DNA of 27,500 nucleotides, from assembly GCA_023423415.1 (NCBI GenBank), contig JAFAFP010000124.1:1-27500 (forward strand), read 5' to 3'. Every line of letters starts with the position of its first letter. The stretch's first letter is position 1. Shown here piece by piece: positions 7,363 through 15,690 of the stretch. This DNA is from Pseudomonadota bacterium. Lineage in GTDB: Bacteria > Pseudomonadota > Alphaproteobacteria > Rhizobiales > Xanthobacteraceae. The translations under genes were made by a program, and so were the position numbers. A model generated the notes under the pieces. It was not told the DNA's origin. It searched no databases and saw nothing but the letters and a program-made list of their open reading frames with translations.

Positions 7363-9090
7363 TTATTTCTTCTTCAGCGCGCTCTGCGGGTTGAGGTTGC
7401 CGATGCGGCCGCTCTCGCTGCCGGCGGCTGGATCGATCACCGCATTGATGAGCGTTGGCTTGCCGGAATCCATCGCTTCGTTCACGGCGCGCTTGAGTTC
7501 GTCCGGCGACGTCGCGTTGACGCCAACGCCGCCGAAAGCTTCGATCATCTTGTCGTAGCGCGCGCCCTTGACGAACACGGTCGTCGCCGGGTCCGAACCG
7601 CCTGTGTTGACGTCCGTGCCGCGATAGATGCCATCGTTGTTGAAGATGACCACGCAGACCGGCAGGTTGTAACGGCAGATGGTCTCGATCTCCATGCCGG
7701 AGAAGCCGAAGGCGCTGTCACCCTCGACTGCAAGCACCGGCTTGCCGGTCTCGACCGCCGCCGCGATGCAGTAGCCCATGCCGATGCCCATGATGCCCCA
7801 AGTGCCGACGTCGATGCGCTTGCGCGGCTGATACATGTCGATGATGCCGCGCGCGAGATCGAGCGTGTTGGCGCCTTCGTTGACGAAGATTGCATCCGGC
7901 CGCTCTTTGACGATCGTGCGCAGCACGCCCAACGCGCCGTGGTAGTCCATCGGCGAGTTGTTGTTCATCAGCTTCGGCGCCATCTTGGCGATGTTGTCTT
8001 CACGCTTCTTGGTGACGGTGCTCATCCAGTCGGCCGGTGCCGCGGGCCAGTTGGCGCCCATGCCCTGCAGCAGCGCAGAGACGCAGGAGCCGATATCGCC
8101 GACCACCGGCGCAACGATCTCGACGTTTGAGTCCATTTCCTTCGGCTCGATATCGATCTGGATGAACTTCTTCGGCGCGTCGCCCCAGGCCTTGCCCTTG
8201 CCATGCGAGAGCAGCCAGTTCAGGCGTGCACCGATCAGCATCACGACGTCCGAGTCCTTCAGCACCGTCGAGCGGGCCGCGCCCGCGCATTGCGGATGCG
8301 TATCGGGCAGAAGCCCCTTGGCCATGCTCATCGGCAGGAACGGAATGCCGCTCTTCTCGACCAGCGCGCGGACTTCGTCATCCGCCTGCGCGTAAGCCGC
8401 GCCCTTGCCGAGAATGATCAGCGGACGCTTGGCGCCTTTCAGCACATCAAGAGCGCGCTTGATCGCATCGGGAGCCGGGATCTGCGCCGGCGCGGCGTCG
8501 ATGACCTTGACCAGCGACTTGCGCCCGGCTTCGGCGTCCATCACCTGACCGAACAGCTTGGCCGGCAGATCGAGATAGACACCACCGGGACGACCCGACA
8601 CCGCCGAACGGATGGCGCGAGCGAGGCCGATGCCGATATCCTGCGCATGCAGGACGCGGTAAGCCGCCTTACACAGCGGCTTGGCGATCGCGAGCTGATC
8701 CATTTCCTCGTAGTCGCCCTGCTGCAGATCGACGATCTCGCGCTCGGACGATCCGGAGATCAGGATCATCGGGAAGCAGTTGGTGGTCGCATGCGCGAGC
8801 GCGGTGAGGCCATTGAGGAAGCCCGGCGCCGACACGGTGAGGCAAACGCCAGGCTTCTTGGTCAGGAAGCCGGCGATCGATGCGGCATAACCGGCATTCT
8901 GTTCATGACGGAACGACAGAACGCGAATGCCTGCAGCCTGCGCCATACGTCCGAAATCCGTGATCGGAATGCCCGGAACGCCATAGATCGTATCGAGGCC
9001 ATTCAGCTTCAGCGCATCGATGATGAGGTTAAATCCGTCAGTCAGTTCCTGATCGACTTCATTTTTCTTTGCGACCGCAGCGTCGGCCAT
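7363..9090 (-). CDS. oxc: Oxalyl-CoA decarboxylase
   Basis: Thiamine diphosphate enzyme converting oxalyl-CoA to formyl-CoA and CO2, the committed step of oxalate catabolism. At 575 aa it has the family length. Seen in order: the TPP-activating Glu in RHEQNAGYAA (about 63), Y127-E128 in QQGDYEEMDQ matching the Oxalobacter active-site Tyr120-Glu121, a central nucleotide-binding domain, and the TPP motif beginning GDSAFGFSG and ending in FNNDG. The ATG at 9090 has AGGGAGAG 8 nt upstream; a longer frame reaching 9165 overlaps the end of gntR and has no support. It starts 22 bp after gntR and is followed by frc, so the three are very probably cotranscribed. Confidence 0.96.
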   Translation of the reverse strand: MADAAVAKKNEVDQELTDGFNLIIDALKLNGLDTIYGVPGIPITDFGRMAQAAGIRVLSFRHEQNAGYAASIAGFLTKKPGVCLTVSAPGFLNGLTALAHATTNCFPMILISGSSEREIVDLQQGDYEEMDQLAIAKPLCKAAYRVLHAQDIGIGLARAIRSAVSGRPGGVYLDLPAKLFGQVMDAEAGRKSLVKVIDAAPAQIPAPDAIKRALDVLKGAKRPLIILGKGAAYAQADDEVRALVEKSGIPFLPMSMAKGLLPDTHPQCAGAARSTVLKDSDVVMLIGARLNWLLSHGKGKAWGDAPKKFIQIDIEPKEMDSNVEIVAPVVGDIGSCVSALLQGMGANWPAAPADWMSTVTKKREDNIAKMAPKLMNNNSPMDYHGALGVLRTIVKERPDAIFVNEGANTLDLARGIIDMYQPRKRIDVGTWGIMGIGMGYCIAAAVETGKPVLAVEGDSAFGFSGMEIETICRYNLPVCVVIFNNDGIYRGTDVNTGGSDPATTVFVKGARYDKMIEAFGGVGVNATSPDELKRAVNEAMDSGKPTLINAVIDPAAGSESGRIGNLNPQSALKKK

Positions 9091-9112
9091 GACTTGCACT
9101 CTCCCTGAACCC

Positions 9113-9859
9113 TTAATCCAGATAATCGGCGTATTTGGCGACATGTTCGGCAAGGCCGAGCGCATGGTCGCGCACGAGTGTTTCGGCGCGCTGGGTGTCG
9201 CGCGCCTCCAACGCTTCGATGATGTTCATGTGATCGCGAATCGATTTGTCGGCGCGATCCTTTTCGACGATGGTCTTGCGGCGGATCATCCGCATATGCG
9301 TGAACAGGTTCTCGGCGAGATCGATCAACACGCCATTGCCGCTCATGCGGATGATGGTCTGGTGAAATTCGATATTCACCTCGGAATATTCGTCGAGATG
9401 GGCGCGCAGTTGCCCGTCTTCGAACGTCGCGAACATCTTGCGGAGCGACGCGATCTCCGCCTCGCTGGCGGATTTTTGAGTGATCAGGCGGGCCGCCATG
9501 CCCTCCAATGCCGCCCAGGCGGTGATCAGTTCGATCACCTCCTTCTTGGTCTTGCGCACGACATAGACGCCGCGGCGCGGCACCGACCGCACAAAGCCCT
9601 CGCGCTCGAGCTGGGCCATAGCCTCGCGTACCGGAGTACGGCTAATGCCGAAATCCTGGGCCAGTTGCCGCTCGTCAAGGCGGATGTCGGCACGGCTGCG
9701 ATAGATGTCCATCGACACGATGACGTTCTTGAGCGCCGCATAGGCCTTGTTCTTGAAGCTGAACGAGGTGTCGATCGGCTCGATAGCGAGCCGCTGCGCC
9801 TCATTCTCCGGACCGCGCGGCCGGGTCGCTCCTAGAACTTTGGTCGTATCCGAACTCAT
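9113..9859 (-). CDS. GntR-family (FCD/FadR subfamily) regulator of the oxalate operon
   Basis: A 248-aa regulator with an N-terminal winged helix (about 35-105; DERQLAQDFGISRTPVREAM is the helix-turn-helix) and a C-terminal all-helical FCD ligand domain. His residues in EFHQTI, RDHMN and RDHALG suggest the usual metal site that binds carboxylate effectors. The frame can extend to an ATG at 9913, but that would place a 12-bp-arm palindrome inside the coding region, so the ATG at 9859 is preferred. It is the first gene of the probable operon with oxc, frc, a formyltransferase homologue and fhs. Autoregulation through the palindrome just upstream is likely. The effector may be oxalate, oxalyl-CoA or formyl-CoA; this is inference. 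Confidence 0.92.
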   Translation of the reverse strand: MSSDTTKVLGATRPRGPENEAQRLAIEPIDTSFSFKNKAYAALKNVIVSMDIYRSRADIRLDERQLAQDFGISRTPVREAMAQLEREGFVRSVPRRGVYVVRKTKKEVIELITAWAALEGMAARLITQKSASEAEIASLRKMFATFEDGQLRAHLDEYSEVNIEFHQTIIRMSGNGVLIDLAENLFTHMRMIRRKTIVEKDRADKSIRDHMNIIEALEARDTQRAETLVRDHALGLAEHVAKYADYLD

Positions 9860-9877
9860 TCCGTCGTCACCGCTCTC

Positions 9878-9904
9878 CGGTCTGGAATACAATATTCCAG
9901 ACCG
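9878..9904. promoter_or_regulatory. Likely GntR operator: 12-bp-arm palindrome upstream of gntR-oxc-frc
   Basis: CGGTCTGGAATA (9878-9889) and TATTCCAGACCG (9893-9904) are perfect inverted arms with a 3-nt spacer CAA. The site ends 19 bp upstream of the preferred gntR start. FCD-type GntR dimers bind such palindromes near their own promoters. It is the only copy seen in the window, so one operator probably controls the whole operon. An RNA hairpin role is possible but no U-tract follows. Confidence 0.75.
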
Positions 9905-9947
9905 TATTTTCATGCAATGGCACTTGTGACTTTCGGCACAGGAGACT

Positions 9948-9969
9948 GGGCCCGGCCAGAACCGGGCCC
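9948..9969 (-). terminator. GC-rich hairpin after tctA
   Basis: GGGCCCGG (9948-9955) and CCGGGCCC (9962-9969) form a perfect 8-bp stem with a 6-nt loop, 10 nt after the tctA stop on the minus strand. No U-run follows, so it may be a weak or Rho-assisted terminator or an mRNA-stabilising stem separating tctCBA from gntR. Confidence 0.5.
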
Positions 9970-9979
9970 GTGCCCCCGC

Positions 9980-11482
9980 TTAGAGGGCCGGCCGGGCTCG
10001 CAGCCGGGTGTAACCGCCCTGGATAACCGACCAGAACAGGGCGATCAGCCCCAGGATCATGATCGAGGAGACCAGGCCGTTAGAGAAGAAGATGCCGAGG
10101 TTGCCCTGAGACGCCAGGAGCGACTGCCGGAACGCCTCTTCCGCCATCTTGCCCAGAACCAGCGCAAGCACGAGCGGCGCCAGTGGGTAGTCACATTTCT
10201 TCAGCACGTACCCGATGACGCCGAAGACCATCATCATGATCACGTCGAAGCTGTTGTTGTTCACGGTGTAGGCACCGATCGCACACAGCACGAGAATGAT
10301 CGGCGCGATGATGCTGAACGGGATGCGCAGGATCGCCGCCAGCACCGGCACGCAGGTCAGCACGATGATGAGGCCGACAAGGTTGCCGAGATACATCGAG
10401 GCGATCAGACCCCAGACGAACTCTTTCTGTTCGACGAACAGCATCGGTCCGGGCTGCAGGCCCCAGATCAGCAGGCCACCGAGCAGCACGGCAGCCGTGG
10501 GCGAACCCGGCACGCCGAGCGAGAGCATCGGCAGCAGCGCGGCGGTACCAGCCGCGTGTGCAGCAGTTTCCGGAGCGACCACGCCCTCGATCTCGCCCTT
10601 GCCGAAGTTCTGTCCGTTCTTGGAAACGCGCTTTGCGATGCCATAGCTCATGAACGACGCTGGCGTTGCGCCGGCGGGCGTGATGCCCATCCAGCAGCCG
10701 ATCACGCAGGACCGCAGGGACGTCATCCAGCATTTCGGCAATCCCATCCATGTGCGAAGCACGACCTTTAGATCGATCTTCGCCTTGCCGCCGCGGAAGT
10801 TCAGTCCCTCTTCCATCGTCAGCAGGATTTCGCCGATACCGAACAGACCAATAACGGCGATCAGGAAGTCGAAGCCTTGCAACAGCTCCATAAAGCCGAA
10901 GGTCAGACGCAACTGTCCGGTGATCGCGTCAAGCCCGACAGCCGCCAGCGCAAAGCCGATCATCATCGACGCGATGGTCTTGAACGGCGGCTCCTTGCTG
11001 AGGCCGACGAAGCTGCAGAAGGCCAGGAAATAAACGGCAAACTTTTCAGCCGGTCCAAATCTGAGCGCAAAACTCGCGACCAGCGGCGCGACCAGCGTGA
11101 TCATGATGACCGCGAACAGCGCGCCGACGAACGACGACGTGAAGGCCGCAGTAAGCGCCTCGCCCGCCCTGCCCTGCTGCGCCATCGGGTGACCGTCGAA
11201 TGTCGTCGCCACTGACCACGGTTCGCCCGGTATGTTGAACAGGATCGACGTGATGGCGCCGCCGAACAACGCACCCCAGTAGATACATGTCAGCATGATG
11301 ATCGCCGAAGTCGGCGACATGCTGAACGTGAGCGGCAGCAGGATGGCGACGCCGTTGGCGCCGCCCAATCCCGGCAGCACGCCAATGAGGATGCCGAGCA
11401 CAATGCCGATCACCATCACCATGATGTTGAAGGGCTGCAATGTTACGGCAAAACCGTGAAACAGATTTGTGAGTTCTTCCAT
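9980..11482 (-). CDS. tctA: Tripartite tricarboxylate transporter large membrane subunit TctA
   Basis: Large permease subunit of a TctCBA secondary transporter for carboxylates. The protein is 500 aa with about 11-12 hydrophobic segments. It shows the family signature GVLPGLGGANGVAILLPLTF near residue 40 and a second internal-repeat signature, PAGATPASFMSYGIAKR with LSLGVPGSPTAAVLLGGLL, in the middle. The ATG at 11482 (MEELTNLF) has GGGGA about 7 nt upstream; a start six codons earlier is less likely. It follows tctB by 41 bp. Its position next to the oxalate operon suggests a dicarboxylate substrate such as oxalate, but specificity cannot be read from TctA. Confidence 0.94.
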   Translation of the reverse strand: MEELTNLFHGFAVTLQPFNIMVMVIGIVLGILIGVLPGLGGANGVAILLPLTFSMSPTSAIIMLTCIYWGALFGGAITSILFNIPGEPWSVATTFDGHPMAQQGRAGEALTAAFTSSFVGALFAVIMITLVAPLVASFALRFGPAEKFAVYFLAFCSFVGLSKEPPFKTIASMMIGFALAAVGLDAITGQLRLTFGFMELLQGFDFLIAVIGLFGIGEILLTMEEGLNFRGGKAKIDLKVVLRTWMGLPKCWMTSLRSCVIGCWMGITPAGATPASFMSYGIAKRVSKNGQNFGKGEIEGVVAPETAAHAAGTAALLPMLSLGVPGSPTAAVLLGGLLIWGLQPGPMLFVEQKEFVWGLIASMYLGNLVGLIIVLTCVPVLAAILRIPFSIIAPIILVLCAIGAYTVNNNSFDVIMMMVFGVIGYVLKKCDYPLAPLVLALVLGKMAEEAFRQSLLASQGNLGIFFSNGLVSSIMILGLIALFWSVIQGGYTRLRARPAL

Positions 11483-11523
11483 GTGTTGTCCCCAAACCAA
11501 TCCCTAAGACGATGCGCGCAAGA

Positions 11524-12024
11524 TCAAAGATTGAGCCAATCCTCAATCGGCCCTTTCGGCAGCGGGACAAGGAACCATTTCTCGAACACGAAATAGATGA
11601 TCACCGGCATGCCGATGGCCACCGCAGCAACCAGCGGCCAGTTGTACTTGCCAAGCCAGCGCATGAACCACGCGACGAAGACGGCGGAGGAGACGTAAAG
11701 GCCGATGAACGAGATCGACGTCACATAGATCGTGGCCGGGATGACGACGCTCATCACCTGGCGCAATTGCGACCACTCCGCGAAAAGACCGGTCGGGCCG
11801 TCGGGACGAACAGTGTTCCAGAGATTGACGGCGCTTGAGATGATGATCGAAAGACCGACGTAGAATGGGAAGAATCCCGCGCGCGGCCCCTCGGCGCCCC
11901 AACTGATCCCGGCCTGAAGACTGCCGTAAGTTACGATAAGGCCGAAAACGGCGATGAGGATCGTAACCCCGATTTCGACTCCGCGATGGGAGGGACCGGA
12001 ACTGCTCGTGTGTTGTGTATTCAT
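11524..12024 (-). CDS. tctB: Tripartite tricarboxylate transporter small membrane subunit TctB
   Basis: A 166-aa protein with four predicted membrane segments (about 16-36, 50-68, 92-112 and 130-150), the usual size and topology for TctB. The GPRAGFFPFYVG stretch after the first segment is typical of the family. The ATG at 12024 has GGGG about 6 nt upstream. It sits between tctC and tctA on the same strand. A strong terminator-like stem separates it from tctC, suggesting lower expression of the membrane subunits than of the binding protein. Confidence 0.9.
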   Translation of the reverse strand: MNTQHTSSSGPSHRGVEIGVTILIAVFGLIVTYGSLQAGISWGAEGPRAGFFPFYVGLSIIISSAVNLWNTVRPDGPTGLFAEWSQLRQVMSVVIPATIYVTSISFIGLYVSSAVFVAWFMRWLGKYNWPLVAAVAIGMPVIIYFVFEKWFLVPLPKGPIEDWLNL

Positions 12025-12044
12025 AATAACCCCGAAAAGCTGAC

Positions 12045-12074
12045 AAAAAAGCCGGCGGGCTGGTGCCCGCCGGC
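12045..12074 (-). terminator. Intrinsic terminator or attenuator between tctC and tctB
   Basis: On the minus strand, a perfect 10-bp stem GCCGGCGGGC / GCCCGCCGGC with a 4-nt loop is followed by TTTTTT. It lies 12 nt after the tctC stop and about 20 nt before the tctB start. The plus-strand side also ends in a T-rich run, but no plus-strand gene precedes it. Partial termination here would give excess periplasmic binding protein over the TctBA permease. Confidence 0.8.
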
Positions 12075-12086
12075 TTCCGTTTTTCT

Positions 12087-13097
12087 TCAGTTTGCGGCCA
12101 GGAAGCCGGCTTCTTTCATCAGTTCACGATGCCGCTGCTCTTCGGTGCCGACCCACTTGGCGTATTCATCGCCGGTCATAAAGGTCGTATTGAATGCACC
12201 GCTCTTCATGAAGTCCTGCCACTCAGGCGTTTCACGGACCTTCTTGAACAGCTCGACATAGTAGGCGACCTGATCCTTGGTCGCTTTGGGCGACATGAAG
12301 ATGCCACGCAGCATCAGATATTCCATATCGAGGCCCTGCGATTTGCAGGTCGGAATATCGCTCCAGCCCATATCAGCGGTGACCTTCTCCTTGTACGCGA
12401 GTTGCTTGGAGTCGAACACGCAGAGCGGACGCAGCTTGCCGCCGCGCCATTGCGCCACCGCTTCGATTGGATTGTTCACCGTCGAGTCGACGTGATTGCC
12501 GACGAGCTGCACGGCCACTTCACCGCCGCCCTTGAACGGGATGTAGGTAAACTTGGCGCCGGTCGCCTTTTCAACCGCAACGGTGATGATCTGGTCTTCC
12601 TGCTTGGAGCCGGTGCCACCCATCTTCATTGATCCGGGAGGCGCAGCCTTAAGAGCGGCCACGAAGTCCTTGACGTTCTTGTATGGCTTGTCGGCGTTCA
12701 CCCAGAGCACGAACTCATCAAGCGCCAGCATCGCAACCGGCGTCAGATCCTTCCAGTTGAACGGAATGCCTGTCGCGAGCGGCGTCGTGAAAAGATTCGA
12801 CAGCGTGATGATGATCTTGTGCGGATTACCGGCCGAAGATTTCACATCCAGAAAACCTTCGCCACCAGCACCGCCAGCCTTGTTGATGACAACCATCGGC
12901 TGCTTCATCAGATTGTGCTTGGTCACGATGCCCTGGATCGTGCGCGCCATCTGATCGGCGCCACCGCCTGTGCCGGCCGGGATAATGAACTCAACTGGAC
13001 GCGTGGGCTCCCACGCAGCATGAGCAGGTAAGGCAATGCTTCCCGCGCATAAAGCGGCAAGCGCTCCACACGCCAAATGTGTAGCAGACGACGTCAT
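12087..13097 (-). CDS. tctC: Tripartite tricarboxylate transporter substrate-binding protein TctC (Bug family)
   Basis: A 336-aa periplasmic binding protein. A Sec signal peptide (about 1-27, cleavage after PAHA) is followed by the TctC fold, with WEPTRPVEFIIPAGTGGGAD forming the N-terminal ligand loop and TYIPFKGGGEVAVQLVGNHV in the middle, both typical of the family. The ATG at 13097 has GGGAGA about 9 nt upstream and starts exactly at a signal peptide; the frame extends to 13214 without support. It is the first gene of tctC-tctB-tctA. The substrate is a carboxylate. The neighbouring oxalate genes make oxalate or a related diacid plausible, but no residue proves it. Confidence 0.92.
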   Translation of the reverse strand: MTSSATHLACGALAALCAGSIALPAHAAWEPTRPVEFIIPAGTGGGADQMARTIQGIVTKHNLMKQPMVVINKAGGAGGEGFLDVKSSAGNPHKIIITLSNLFTTPLATGIPFNWKDLTPVAMLALDEFVLWVNADKPYKNVKDFVAALKAAPPGSMKMGGTGSKQEDQIITVAVEKATGAKFTYIPFKGGGEVAVQLVGNHVDSTVNNPIEAVAQWRGGKLRPLCVFDSKQLAYKEKVTADMGWSDIPTCKSQGLDMEYLMLRGIFMSPKATKDQVAYYVELFKKVRETPEWQDFMKSGAFNTTFMTGDEYAKWVGTEEQRHRELMKEAGFLAAN

Positions 13098-13481
13098 AAG
13101 CGTTTTCTCCCGTATCTGTTTCGCCGGTCTGTCGCCGACTTCACAGCGTTGCCACAAGTCGCCTTGGCCACCATGCGACATATTCGCTGTGCTGCCTCGC
13201 TCTCGCAGAACCATAGCGTAGGCATATCGTTTGGGATTTGAAAAGAGAATTATTCATAATAACGTCGACGGTACGGCAGATTTTTTGCGTCAACTGCAAT
13301 GCAGCAATCAATGCTGCATTGCGTTTCTCTGAAATTTTTGCGGGAACTCACGCACCATTTCAGATAACGCCGCACGGAGAATTGTCCGGGCGAACAAGCC
13401 TATTCACAAACGAGGGCATAGCCCAAGCGTATACTCCGTTTCGCGAAATGAATTCCTCTTTCCAAACCGCCGGAGGAAATC
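13098..13481. other. 384-bp divergent intergenic region between tctC and the TPR gene
   Basis: No gene is supported here. It must contain the tctC promoter (leftward) and the TPR-gene promoter (rightward). It is AT-rich around 13238-13345. It holds a small inverted repeat TTATT-CAT-AATAA (13250-13262) and a long palindrome at 13296-13322. Immediately before the TPR start lies a strong CGGAGGAAA ribosome binding site (about 13471-13479). Confidence 0.6.
13296..13322. promoter_or_regulatory. Long palindrome, possible operator
   Basis: GCAATGCAGCA (13296-13306) and TGCTGCATTGC (13312-13322) are perfect 11-bp arms with a 5-nt spacer, about 200 bp upstream of tctC and 160 bp upstream of the TPR gene. 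It differs from the GntR palindrome at 9878. It sits mid-way in a divergent promoter region with no U-tract, so an operator is more likely than a terminator. The cognate regulator is unknown. Confidence 0.55.
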
Positions 13482-15068
13482 ATGCGGAGCATTTCTCTCG
13501 CTGCTGTTCTGAGCACTACAGCCATTGTTCTTTTTCCATCGCAATCACTCGCGCAAGGCGAAACCGATCAACAACTCGGCAATGTTCACTTTGCAACATC
13601 CTGCAATGAGGTTGCACAACGCCGCTTCGACCGGGCGATGCGCTACCAGCATTCGTTCTGGTACACACAATCCAAAGGCGTGTTCGAGGAAGCGCTGAAA
13701 GCCGATCCGAAATGCGCCATCGCCTATTGGGGGATTGCGCTCTCGTATCTCAACAATCCGCATGCCGCGATCCCGGCGCCCAACTTACTGCCCGGACTGG
13801 CGGCGATTAAGAAAGCGCAGGAAATCGGCGCCAAAACACAACGCGAGCGTGACTACATCGATGCGCTTGCCCTGATGTATGTCGATCACGACAAGATCGG
13901 ACATACGGAACGCATACAGGCATTCTTGAAAGCCCAAGAGGCGCTGGCTGCCAGATATCCGGATGATGACGAGGCGCAGATTGCCTACGCCATCACCTTG
14001 AATACCTCGGCATCACCAGCCGACAAGACCTACGCCCAGCAACTGAAGGGCGCGGCAATCCTTGAGCCGATCTCCCAACGCCTGCCGCAACATCCGGGCG
14101 TCACGCATTACCTGATCCATCTCTACGACTATCCGGCGACGGCGGCGAAAGGCCTCGATGCCGCCAACCGCTACGCCAAGATTGCGCCGGCGGCGCCGCA
14201 TGCACAGCATATGCCCTCGCACATCTACACGCGCGTCGGCTATTGGAAGGAGTCAATCGCGTCCAACATCGCTTCGGTCCGCGCGGCGAAAGCCGACAAG
14301 GAGGCCGGCGATCAACTGCATGGCATGGATTACCTGGTCTATGCCTATCTCCAGCTCGGCGAAGACAAGAAGGCGCGTGAGGTGGTGGAAGAAATGACGG
14401 CCGTTTCCGACGTCAATCCAAACATTCGCGCAGCAACATTTGCGCTGGCGGCCAGTCCAGCGCGCTACATGGTGGAACGCAATGACTGGAAAGGCGCGTC
14501 CGGGCTGCAAGTGCAGCCAAGGGCCGCGTATGCCGATGCCATCACCCACTTCGCACGTGCGCTGGGCGCGGCACGCTCCGACAATCCTGGCGCCGCCAAG
14601 GCCGACATCGCCAAGCTCTCCGAATTGCGGGACAAGCTGCGGGCCGCCAATGACGCGTACTGGGCCGAGCAGGTCGATATCCAGTGGCAGGTCGCAAACG
14701 CCTGGGCGCTGTTCGCCGAAGGCCAGCATGACGAGGCGCTCAGGACAATGAGTGCCGCTGCCGATGCGGAAGACAAGACCGAGAAGTCGCCGGTGACACC
14801 AGGTCCGCTGGCGCCCGCACGCGAGCTGTATGGTCAAATGTTGCTCGAACGTGGCTTGGCGGTAGAAGCGCTCGCCGCCTTCGAGGCGACCAAAGCGAAG
14901 GAGCCCAACCGCTTCAACGGTTTCGCGGGAGCCGCGATGGCCGCGGAGAAAATCGGCGACACCGCAAAGGCGAAGGAAAACTATCAGAAGCTGATCAGCC
15001 TCACGGCGGGATCGGAGTTCGATCGTCCGGAACTTGCCGCCGCGCGAACATTCGTGGGCAACAACTAG
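13482..15068 (+). CDS. Secreted TPR-repeat protein with His-rich motifs, function unknown
   Basis: A 528-aa protein with a signal peptide (about 1-24, cleavage after QSLA) and helical TPR-like repeats through most of its length (for example around 60-95, 150-175, 265-310, 430-520). Distinctive conserved-looking motifs are HSFWYTQSKGVFEEAL (57-72), DPKCAIAYWGIALSYLNNP (75-93), HPGVTHYLIHLYDYP (204-218) and HAQHMPSHIYTRVGYW (240-255). The clustered His residues (204, 209, 213, 240, 243, 247) could bind metal or heme, but this is inference. I recognise the motif pattern as that of a widespread exported TPR family without an assigned function. The ATG follows CGGAGGAAATC, an excellent ribosome binding site. 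The next gene begins 16 bp later and is probably cotranscribed. Confidence 0.85.
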   Translation: MRSISLAAVLSTTAIVLFPSQSLAQGETDQQLGNVHFATSCNEVAQRRFDRAMRYQHSFWYTQSKGVFEEALKADPKCAIAYWGIALSYLNNPHAAIPAPNLLPGLAAIKKAQEIGAKTQRERDYIDALALMYVDHDKIGHTERIQAFLKAQEALAARYPDDDEAQIAYAITLNTSASPADKTYAQQLKGAAILEPISQRLPQHPGVTHYLIHLYDYPATAAKGLDAANRYAKIAPAAPHAQHMPSHIYTRVGYWKESIASNIASVRAAKADKEAGDQLHGMDYLVYAYLQLGEDKKAREVVEEMTAVSDVNPNIRAATFALAASPARYMVERNDWKGASGLQVQPRAAYADAITHFARALGAARSDNPGAAKADIAKLSELRDKLRAANDAYWAEQVDIQWQVANAWALFAEGQHDEALRTMSAAADAEDKTEKSPVTPGPLAPARELYGQMLLERGLAVEALAAFEATKAKEPNRFNGFAGAAMAAEKIGDTAKAKENYQKLISLTAGSEFDRPELAAARTFVGNN

Positions 15069-15084
15069 CCTTACGGGCTGACGC

Positions 15085-15663
15085 ATGAGGATGACGACTG
15101 CGATCACCGCTCTTGCGGCGTTCGGCATCGGCGGCGCCCTCGGGGCGTTCCTCCTGCTGGGGAACGCTCCCGCCCCCAGCACTGACGGCGCAGCGAGTAT
15201 GCAACCCCGTCCCGTCTGGACGGAAACACAGTGGCCCTTCGTGATGGATGAGTGGGGCAAAGGCAAAGCGTTCCGATGCAAAGCGGCGGATTGCGGCACC
15301 GAAGTCAGCGTCTATGTCCGGGCCAAGATCGGCTTCTGCAATTGCACGACCGGCGTGGCCGATGACGAGGAACTCGAACGCCTGGCCGACTTCCACCTTG
15401 TCGGCGATCGATTGCAGGCTCTCGGGGCGGGAAAGCCGATCACCGTCGCGTGGATGAAGGGCCGCAGCCGCGCCTATGAGCTTTCCAGCCACAATCGAAC
15501 GGGAAAATCGGCTTTGTCTGTTGCTTTCAACGACCGGTGTGACGCCATCGTCGCAACCGCCGTGCTGGGGCACGCGCAGCCCGCGGCACTTGAACCGGAT
15601 GTGATCGCTTTGCTGAACAGCACACCGGTGATGCGTTGGGCCGAGATCACGCTCGGACTTTAG
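15085..15663 (+). CDS. Membrane-anchored or exported small Cys-containing protein, function unknown
   Basis: A 192-aa protein with an N-terminal hydrophobic segment (about 5-27) acting as signal peptide or anchor, then a periplasmic domain. Four cysteines are grouped as C65, C70, C85 and C87 (FRCKAADC and FCNC), with a fifth near residue 151. This could be a metal site or disulfide pairs. I do not recognise the family. It begins 16 bp after the TPR gene on the same strand, so the two probably form an operon and may act together in the periplasm. A second ATG two codons in (15091) is an equally possible start. Confidence 0.75.
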   Translation: MRMTTAITALAAFGIGGALGAFLLLGNAPAPSTDGAASMQPRPVWTETQWPFVMDEWGKGKAFRCKAADCGTEVSVYVRAKIGFCNCTTGVADDEELERLADFHLVGDRLQALGAGKPITVAWMKGRSRAYELSSHNRTGKSALSVAFNDRCDAIVATAVLGHAQPAALEPDVIALLNSTPVMRWAEITLGL

Positions 15664-15690
15664 GGCTTCCGGAACGAGGCCACGGCCAAT

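Noticed and set aside
9860..9913. Longer GntR start at 9913
   Set aside because: It would put a perfect 12-bp-arm palindrome within the first codons, has no ribosome binding site, and adds residues without family similarity.
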